From Methanobacteriota archaeon (lineage in GTDB: Archaea > Methanobacteriota > Methanobacteria > Methanobacteriales > Methanobacteriaceae): a stretch of 9,947 bases of DNA. The position numbers and the translations under genes were made by a program. Each line of letters starts with the position of its first letter. Position 1 is the first letter of the stretch. The notes beneath the pieces were generated by a model that had not been told where the DNA came from, did no database searches, and saw only the letters and a program-made list of their open reading frames with translations. The DNA lies in NCBI GenBank assembly GCA_023430285.1, contig JAEZAV010000060.1, positions 1-9,947 of the forward strand. The letters run 5' to 3'. Positions 5,291-9,947 of this stretch are shown piece by piece.

Positions 5291-6771
5291 CTATTTTTCC
5301 CTTTGAAAACCGTTGGTATTTCATTTACAACATCGGTAGCCAAAAAATTGTAGCCAAATGATTTCTCTGCAATATCCCCTGCAGCACCATTGATGTAAGA
5401 ACCTAAAAATGCAGCTTCAAACACATCATGGCCCTTTGAAATCAGTCCTGCAACTAATCCTGCTAAAACATCCCCTGTTCCCCCAACAGACATCCCAGGA
5501 TTTCCAGATGAATTGAGTTTAGTTCTGTTTCCATCGGAAATAATATCAACAGCCCCTTTAAGCAGAATTGTACATCCAAACTCAGCTGCAGTGACTTCCA
5601 CTGTCTTAATTTTGTCATCTAAATCTTCAGGGATATCCACATGGAAAAATGCTTTAAACTCTGCTTTATGCGGTGTTAAAACAATTTTTTTATCAGAATC
5701 CTTTACAACATTCCTATCCACAATTTTTAATGCATCCGCATCTAAAACAATGGGTTTTTGAATTTTTTCTACCATTTCATTTAAAACTAGGCCAGTTTCA
5801 TCCTTTATTCCAATTCCACACCCTATCACAACTGAATCTGCGCTGTCAGATATTTCAAGTATGTCTGAAGAATCTTCAAAACGCACATAATCCTCGGAGA
5901 GAGATCTAACAATTAAATTTGGAGAATATGATCGTATGGAACTTGATACTGATTTTGGAGAAGCCACCATTACAATATCCACTCCGGATCTTAAAGCTGC
6001 CAGTGCAGCAAGAGCAGGTGCTCCAGAATAATTTTCACTGCCTCCCAAAACCAATACTCTTCCGTTTTGACCTTTATGAGAGTTCTGTTCCCTCCTGTTT
6101 AGTCTTAGAATATCTCCCGGTCCTGTGAATAATTCAGCTTCCATTGGAATACATATATCACAAACAGTCAAGTTACCAACATATTTTGTATCTGCATTTA
6201 ATAGTCCGGTTTTTGGTTTGTGAAATGTTACGGTGTGGTTCGCCATTACAGCCCTATCTGTAACAGATCCTGTCAGAGGATCCATGCCTGTTGGGATATC
6301 AACCGCCACAACCACAGCATCTGAATTATTTATGACTTCAACTACAGTTGAAATGGGTTCTCTCAGTTTTCCAGTTACTCCAGTGCCCATCATTGCATCG
6401 ACAATAATATCTGCATCGGTTGGTTCAACTTGGGAAGAATCATGTATCTTAAATATGTTCAAAGAGGAGTTGTAAATTCCTAAATTTTGTATTATTTTCC
6501 AGTTCATCCTTGTTTCATTGGATTTGATACCTGATTCTGTGCCTATAAAATATAGTTCAACATTGTACCCCTTCTGAATCAGGTGTCTAGCAGCAACAAA
6601 TCCATCTCCCCCATTGCCTCCCTTGGCTGCGTAGATTGCGACTTTGCACTTCTTTGATATTGTAAATATTTTCTCTGCAACACATTTTCCTGCATTTTCC
6701 ATCAGCACCATTCTAGGAATCCCAAGAGCTTCAGAATTTGCATCAGCAACCATAATATCCATTGGATCCAT
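5287..6771 (-). CDS. nnr: Bifunctional NAD(P)HX epimerase / ADP-dependent NAD(P)HX dehydratase
   Basis: This metabolite-repair enzyme converts hydrated, inactive NADHX/NADPHX back to NAD(P)H. The N-terminal YjeF_N epimerase domain shows LMENAG (27-32 in the longer frame, 23-28 from my start), GGNGGDG (51-57), VDAMMGTG (124-131) and VDIPTG (157-162). The C-terminal ribokinase-like dehydratase domain shows LVLGGSENYSGAPALAALAA (240-259), GCGIG, LDADAL, LTPHKAEF and GTGDVLAG (431-438). The length of 494 residues is usual for fused forms. The longest frame starts at a GTG at 6783, but a GGTGAT SD at 6781-6776 lies four bases before ATG 6771, so I start there. A TATA-like box is at 6804-6811. It is convergent with the BofA gene, sharing 4 bp at the stops, so there is no room for a separate terminator. 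Confidence 0.92.
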   Translation of the reverse strand: MDPMDIMVADANSEALGIPRMVLMENAGKCVAEKIFTISKKCKVAIYAAKGGNGGDGFVAARHLIQKGYNVELYFIGTESGIKSNETRMNWKIIQNLGIYNSSLNIFKIHDSSQVEPTDADIIVDAMMGTGVTGKLREPISTVVEVINNSDAVVVAVDIPTGMDPLTGSVTDRAVMANHTVTFHKPKTGLLNADTKYVGNLTVCDICIPMEAELFTGPGDILRLNRREQNSHKGQNGRVLVLGGSENYSGAPALAALAALRSGVDIVMVASPKSVSSSIRSYSPNLIVRSLSEDYVRFEDSSDILEISDSADSVVIGCGIGIKDETGLVLNEMVEKIQKPIVLDADALKIVDRNVVKDSDKKIVLTPHKAEFKAFFHVDIPEDLDDKIKTVEVTAAEFGCTILLKGAVDIISDGNRTKLNSSGNPGMSVGGTGDVLAGLVAGLISKGHDVFEAAFLGSYINGAAGDIAEKSFGYNFLATDVVNEIPTVFKGKNS

Positions 6772-6775
6772 TTTT

Positions 6776-6781
6776 ATCACC
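6776..6781 (-). promoter_or_regulatory. SD GGTGAT that decides the nnr start
   Basis: GGTGAT followed by AAAA and ATG (6771). The GTG of the longest frame overlaps or abuts this site and would place the SD inside the coding region, so the ATG is the better start. Confidence 0.65.
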
Positions 6782-6803
6782 ACAAACCAGATTCTTGTAA
6801 ATA

Positions 6804-6811
6804 TTATTATA
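6804..6811 (-). promoter_or_regulatory. TATA-like box of nnr
   Basis: The minus strand reads TATAATAA, centred 36-37 nt before the ATG at 6771, the same spacing as argG and ftr. The surrounding 25 bp is almost pure A/T, so the exact register is uncertain. Confidence 0.4.
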
Positions 6812-6941
6812 TTATAATTATTAATAACTAGAAAATTAAGGATTTCGTATTTGTTTAATCAAACATTACTACAAAATATAAACCCTCATATTACAATAAT
6901 TAACTGTAAATCATAAAATATTGAATTATTGAAAAATTGAT

Positions 6942-6948
6942 CATATAG
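6942..6948 (+). promoter_or_regulatory. Weak TATA candidate of the channel gene
   Basis: CATATAG lies within TGATCATATAGG, about 51 nt before the proposed TTG start, which would give a leader near 25 nt. A second AT-rich word at 6971-6978 is too close to the start. The rest of 6784-6987 is AT-rich with nothing else recognisable. Confidence 0.22.
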
Positions 6949-6986
6949 GAAAAGGAATTCTAGTCTTGACATATAATTATTGATTC

Positions 6987-6992
6987 GGTGAT
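6987..6992 (+). promoter_or_regulatory. SD GGTGAT that decides the channel start
   Basis: GGTGAT followed by TATC and TTG (6997). The GTG used by the longest frame (6988) is part of this motif. The same GGTGAT-N4-start layout occurs at nnr and ftr, which supports TTG as the true start. Confidence 0.55.
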
Positions 6993-6996
6993 TATC

Positions 6997-8937
6997 TTGC
7001 GCCCACCATACCTACCAATACTACCATTTAGCAAAGATGCAGCAGATGAACCCTACATTCTTGCATTTTATGCAATTATAGGAGTACTGGTGCTAATTAT
7101 CTATGGGATTGTTGGTTCCCTCTTCATCATGAAGCTAGATCCTTTAAATTCTTTATATTTTACGGTGCAAACAATAGCTACAGTGGGTTTTGGTGATATT
7201 CAACCTATAACTCCTCTGCAAAAAATTTTCACCATAACCCTTGTTATGGGTGGTGTTGCATTGCTTGCCTACGCATTTACACTTACAATTACGGTGGTAA
7301 CTATGACTGTGGAAGAAATTGCATCAGGTGCCAAACAAAGAAAGATGATAGCTGCATATAAAGACCATTTTGTTCTGTGTGGTTATGGAAGAGTTGGTAG
7401 TGCTGTGCATAAAGAATTGAAGAAAAGAAATATCCAAGTGATAATTATTGAGAAAAATAAAGATGTTGTAGAGAAAGAACTCTGGCAGGACCCCAATGTT
7501 TTAGCCATCCCAGGGGATGCAACAGATGAAAACATAATGATCGATGCAGGGATAAAAAGGGCCAGGGGAGTTATAATCACCACTGGAGAAGATGTGGACA
7601 ACCTCTTTATCACTCTAACAGCCAGGGAAATAAGTCCAAAAATATGGATAGTTACAAGGGCAAGTAAGGCAGAAAATGTTCGCAGACTCTACAGATCAGG
7701 TGCTGATAAGGTCATATCGCCTGAAACCAGTGGTGCAGAAGATATTTATTTCGCATCAATGGAACCCACCATCATGAAGATCACTGTCAAGCACAGTGTT
7801 GAGGATATTAGAAAGGAATCTGAGATCATACTGAAGTACGGTTGCACATTGGAAAATATAGAGTACCATCTTCCAGAATTTACCGAACCCCTGGCAAGAA
7901 AGGTGGGAGTTTCAGACATCAGCCAGTTGAACAGATTTTTAACCAGTCTGGAAAATGAACAATCCAGAAAAAAATCTTTGGAAAATATTTACGAGTCAGT
8001 TAGCGGAATCCATTCACACTGGATATCTGGACCTAACAAAGAAAGTCTTGATAAAGTCACAACCGAACTGAAGAAAGAAGGAATTCTTCTAGGAATAAAC
8101 TTAAACGAAGACGAAATTATGGAAGTGACCAAGAAAAACGGTAGAATGGTTGAAGTTGTTTTAAAACCCGAAATCAAAATTACAGAATCACACGGTGTCC
8201 GAGATATTCAAGAAGAAGCACAGATAATACTCAAACACGGCTGCACCATCGAAGATATTGAGTACTACCTGCCTGGATTTCATGAACCCCTCAAGAGGAA
8301 GATTGGGCTTTCAAATGATGAAGAAATGGATCGTTTTTTAACCAAGTTGAACCAGGACCCTGAAAGGATGGAGTCATTAGAAAGATTATATACCATTTCT
8401 GGAGGAGGAATTCATTCTCACATAATATCTGGTCCTGATACTGAAAGTTTGGGAAAGGTTGAATCTGAATTAAAGACCAAAGGATTTCTTTTGGGAGTAA
8501 ATTTGACACCAACAGAGATTAACCAAAAAATCACAGAATTTGGTAGGGTTTCAGAATTACTTATCAGGCACCGTCCAAATGAACTAGAAGATAAACGAAT
8601 CATAATCGAAAATGGTGGTAGGATACTGGATTCCAAACATTATCTTCCAGGATTACGTCAGGTTGTAACTCGAAATCTATATTTGAAGGATGAAAAGGAC
8701 TTAGTAAAATGTGAGGAAGAGTATAAAAAACCAGACGCCAGAAGATCCCTTGAAACTCTTTCGCAGATATCTAGACAAGTGCATTCACACACTGTTTCTG
8801 CAAGGGATGCTAAAACAATAATGAAAATTGTTCAAGAACTCACCAAGGCAGGAATTCTGCTTGGAGTGGATCTTCCACTAGAGGAAATCTGGACAATTGT
8901 TGAAAGTGAAAAAATCGAAGAGTTCTGTATACAATAA
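6997..8937 (+). CDS. Two-TM potassium channel with RCK-N domain and a triplicated C-terminal module
   Basis: I number this 646-residue protein from TTG 6997; the longest frame starts at GTG 6988, inside the SD. TM1 covers about 20-45. The pore helix and selectivity filter TVGFGD lie at 62-67, and TM2 covers about 77-104. An RCK/TrkA-N Rossmann domain follows (about 124-262) with GYGRVG at 129-134 and Glu152 near the end of strand two, so it may bind NAD or another nucleotide. This layout matches MthK-type K+ channels. Those normally follow with a single TrkA-C lobe and total about 340 residues. Here the C-terminal half is three tandem copies (about 266-395, 399-528 and 532-637) of a domain I do not recognise. 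Each copy has a Y-L-P motif, an HSH motif and a GILLG-like motif. The ligand is unknown. Confidence 0.85.
   Translation: MRPPYLPILPFSKDAADEPYILAFYAIIGVLVLIIYGIVGSLFIMKLDPLNSLYFTVQTIATVGFGDIQPITPLQKIFTITLVMGGVALLAYAFTLTITVVTMTVEEIASGAKQRKMIAAYKDHFVLCGYGRVGSAVHKELKKRNIQVIIIEKNKDVVEKELWQDPNVLAIPGDATDENIMIDAGIKRARGVIITTGEDVDNLFITLTAREISPKIWIVTRASKAENVRRLYRSGADKVISPETSGAEDIYFASMEPTIMKITVKHSVEDIRKESEIILKYGCTLENIEYHLPEFTEPLARKVGVSDISQLNRFLTSLENEQSRKKSLENIYESVSGIHSHWISGPNKESLDKVTTELKKEGILLGINLNEDEIMEVTKKNGRMVEVVLKPEIKITESHGVRDIQEEAQIILKHGCTIEDIEYYLPGFHEPLKRKIGLSNDEEMDRFLTKLNQDPERMESLERLYTISGGGIHSHIISGPDTESLGKVESELKTKGFLLGVNLTPTEINQKITEFGRVSELLIRHRPNELEDKRIIIENGGRILDSKHYLPGLRQVVTRNLYLKDEKDLVKCEEEYKKPDARRSLETLSQISRQVHSHTVSARDAKTIMKIVQELTKAGILLGVDLPLEEIWTIVESEKIEEFCIQ
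7792..8181 (+). repeat. Channel module copy A
   Basis: About 130 codons beginning HSVEDI. Landmarks are GCTLENIEYHLPEF with Cys283, GIHSHWISGP with HSH at 339-341, and KKEGILLGINLNEDEI. By eye about half the residues are identical to copy B. The arrangement suggests an in-gene duplication. Confidence 0.8.
8191..8580 (+). repeat. Channel module copy B
   Basis: About 130 codons beginning HGVRDI, offset from copy A by about 133 residues. Landmarks are GCTIEDIEYYLPGF with Cys416, GIHSHIISGP with HSH at 473-475, and KTKGFLLGVNLTPTEI. It is the closest relative of copy A. Confidence 0.8.
8590..8907 (+). repeat. Channel module copy C (diverged)
   Basis: A shorter copy of about 106 codons, well diverged. 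It keeps KHYLPGL, QVHSHTVSAR with HSH at 596-598, and TKAGILLGVDLPLEEI, but has GGR where A and B have GCT. It reaches nearly to the C-terminus. Confidence 0.7.
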
Positions 8938-8965
8938 AGAATCAGTGCATTTAATACCAGTTGTT

Positions 8966-9002
8966 AAAAAAAAATAAATAATCGATGTTTTTAGCAAACA
9001 TC
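8966..9002 (-). terminator. ftr terminator overlapping the stop codon
   Basis: GATGTTT (9002-8996 on the minus strand) pairs perfectly with AAACATC (8990-8984), with a five-base loop that contains part of the TAA stop. The minus strand then runs into a T-rich tract ending in nine T (8974-8966). The hairpin lies between two convergent genes and may also affect the plus-strand channel transcript, which has no T-run of its own. Confidence 0.6.
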
Positions 9003-9884
9003 ATGTAGTTGTAACTGGTATTTACCTAGATTTCCACCGAAGTTTCCTGCACTGATCTGAATAATTCCTGAAACTTTAACAGCTGCTTCTATACCTGCTT
9101 TCATTGCTGCTTTTACAGCATCTTCATCTACACCATCAATAACAATTTCGTAGACACCGTTTACATTTTCTGGAATTTGGCAACCTTCAACTTCGTCTTT
9201 TAATGTAACGCACATTTTTTCGTTGGTTGATGCTCCCAAGAATTTGTATTTGTTGGAACCTACTTTTGATCCTGATGCCACAATTCCTCCAGGGAACGGA
9301 GTAATTGCTCCAGGTACCGCTTCAATTGCATCTACTGCTGCATCAGCAGCTAGTAATCCTGCAGGTTGGTTTTCAGCTAGGATAAAGAAATTTCCTCCTG
9401 CTACTCCTGCTTTTATACCTAATTCTGCTTCTACACAGAAATCTCCTGACATGAGTGGTATTGAGTGAACCTTCCTTCCTTCAACATCAATGGTCTGTTC
9501 GTATCCATCTCCGAAAAACTTGAGTTTTTGGCCGGTTTTGAGTTTTTCATCTGGCTCATCTAACCAATCAAATACAGCTGTTGTGGCTGCAGTTAGAATA
9601 CACATTCCTACACGTTCTAATAATTCATGATCGAGTTTGTCTTTGTTCATGTTACAGATCATTATGACGTATCCAGGCCTTCCATCAGGTGTTTCCTGAG
9701 GAGGTACGTAGCAGTCTATTCCTGCTTCTGCTGGGCATCCAATGACAGATGTTCCGTAACCAGTAGCTTCGGTAGCTGCTACCAAAGCCAATTTTTTTGT
9801 TGCTGCAGTAATAAGAATTCGGGATACTTTTATATCGAATGCTTCTGCAAAGTTATCTTCTATTTCCACTCCGTTTATATCCAT
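8991..9884 (-). CDS. ftr: Formylmethanofuran:tetrahydromethanopterin formyltransferase (Ftr or Ftr-like paralogue)
   Basis: This cytosolic enzyme transfers the formyl group from formylmethanofuran to tetrahydromethanopterin, the second step of methanogenesis from CO2. With the start at ATG 9884 it has 297 residues, the usual family length, and opens MDINGVEIEDNFAEAF as in known Ftr proteins. Other family blocks are PAEAGID (51-57), ETPDGRPG (64-71), FFGDGY (123-128), GVAGGNFFILAENQPAGL (160-177), PFPGGIVASGSKVGS (196-210) and ISAGNFGGNLG (277-287). Glu246 is the likely counterpart of the catalytic Glu described for the Methanopyrus enzyme. The longest frame starts at GTG 9893, within the GGTGAT SD. 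Some Methanobacteriales carry a second, diverged ftr; this copy's position near argG and ehb could make it that paralogue. Confidence 0.92.
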   Translation of the reverse strand: MDINGVEIEDNFAEAFDIKVSRILITAATKKLALVAATEATGYGTSVIGCPAEAGIDCYVPPQETPDGRPGYVIMICNMNKDKLDHELLERVGMCILTAATTAVFDWLDEPDEKLKTGQKLKFFGDGYEQTIDVEGRKVHSIPLMSGDFCVEAELGIKAGVAGGNFFILAENQPAGLLAADAAVDAIEAVPGAITPFPGGIVASGSKVGSNKYKFLGASTNEKMCVTLKDEVEGCQIPENVNGVYEIVIDGVDEDAVKAAMKAGIEAAVKVSGIIQISAGNFGGNLGKYQLQLHDVC

Positions 9885-9888
9885 GATT

Positions 9889-9894
9889 ATCACC
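9889..9894 (-). promoter_or_regulatory. SD GGTGAT that decides the ftr start
   Basis: GGTGAT followed by AATC and ATG (9884). The in-frame GTG at 9893 is part of the SD. The ATG gives the N-terminus typical of the family. Confidence 0.75.
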
Positions 9895-9916
9895 GACTGA
9901 TCGTAGTTGAGAAATA

Positions 9917-9924
9917 GTTATAAA
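9917..9924 (-). promoter_or_regulatory. TATA box of ftr
   Basis: The minus strand reads TTTATAAC, preceded by A-rich DNA that could act as BRE. It is centred 36-37 nt before the ftr ATG. Transcription would begin near 9895, leaving a leader of about 10-12 nt that starts at the SD. Confidence 0.55.
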
Positions 9925-9947
9925 TTTTTCCATTTAACTTTGTAAGC

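Noticed and set aside
6784..6987. Small RNA or riboswitch in the AT-rich gap between nnr and the channel gene
   Set aside because: I found no stable GC-containing stem, no conserved riboswitch core and no T-tract. Divergent promoters are enough to explain the spacer.
7792..8907. Standard TrkA-C lobes after the RCK-N domain
   Set aside because: I looked for the short beta-rich TrkA-C pattern (a G-x-x-L segment and a final GD-x-L/I motif). None of the three copies shows it; they look helix-rich with HSH and GILLG motifs.
9627..9917. 96-codon plus-strand frame opposite the ftr N-terminus
   Set aside because: It is antisense to a well-conserved coding region, rich in Cys/Ser/Phe, and lacks a promoter or SD.

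Overview
The window reads as a piece of a mesophilic hydrogenotrophic methanogen chromosome, most likely Methanobacterium or a close relative in the Methanobacteriales. The grounds are: a formylmethanofuran:tetrahydromethanopterin formyltransferase (Ftr) gene, a membrane-subunit cluster laid out like energy-converting hydrogenase B (Ehb), archaeal TATA-like boxes, Shine-Dalgarno (SD) sites of the form GGTGAT, and low GC with very AT-rich intergenic DNA. It looks like ordinary chromosome. I see no tRNA, rRNA, CRISPR array, transposase or phage gene.

Layout. (1) 1-2017, minus strand: the 5' part of an ehb-type operon, in transcription order ehbA (MnhE-like), ehbB (MnhF-like), ehbC (MnhG-like), ehbD (DUF4040/MbhD-like), ehbE (MnhC/NuoK-like), an unlisted 36-codon ORF, and ehbF (MnhD/NuoN-like), which runs off the left edge. 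The genes overlap or lie within 4 nt of each other. (2) 2018-2241: AT-rich spacer with the ehb promoter region. (3) 2242-3704, minus: a YdjM/DUF457 membrane hydrolase and an AstE/AspA-type zinc acylase. (4) 3805-5290, plus: argG, followed by a small BofA-family membrane protein. (5) 5287-6771, minus: bifunctional NAD(P)HX epimerase/dehydratase, whose stop codon overlaps that of the BofA gene. (6) 6997-8937, plus: a two-transmembrane potassium channel with an RCK-N domain and then three copies of a repeat I do not recognise. (7) 8991-9884, minus: ftr or an ftr-like paralogue.

How they fit together. Ehb couples ion flux across the membrane to low-potential ferredoxin reduction for carbon assimilation, and Ftr is the second step of CO2 reduction to methane. 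ArgG makes argininosuccinate, and the NAD(P)HX enzyme repairs damaged nicotinamide cofactors. The remaining genes (channel, BofA, YdjM, acylase) have only family-level assignments.

The most unusual items are the triplicated C-terminal module of the channel and the hidden small ORF inside the ehb operon. In three genes the longest ORF begins at a GTG lying inside the SD sequence GGTGAT. The real start is probably 9-12 nt further in, and I have used those corrected starts.
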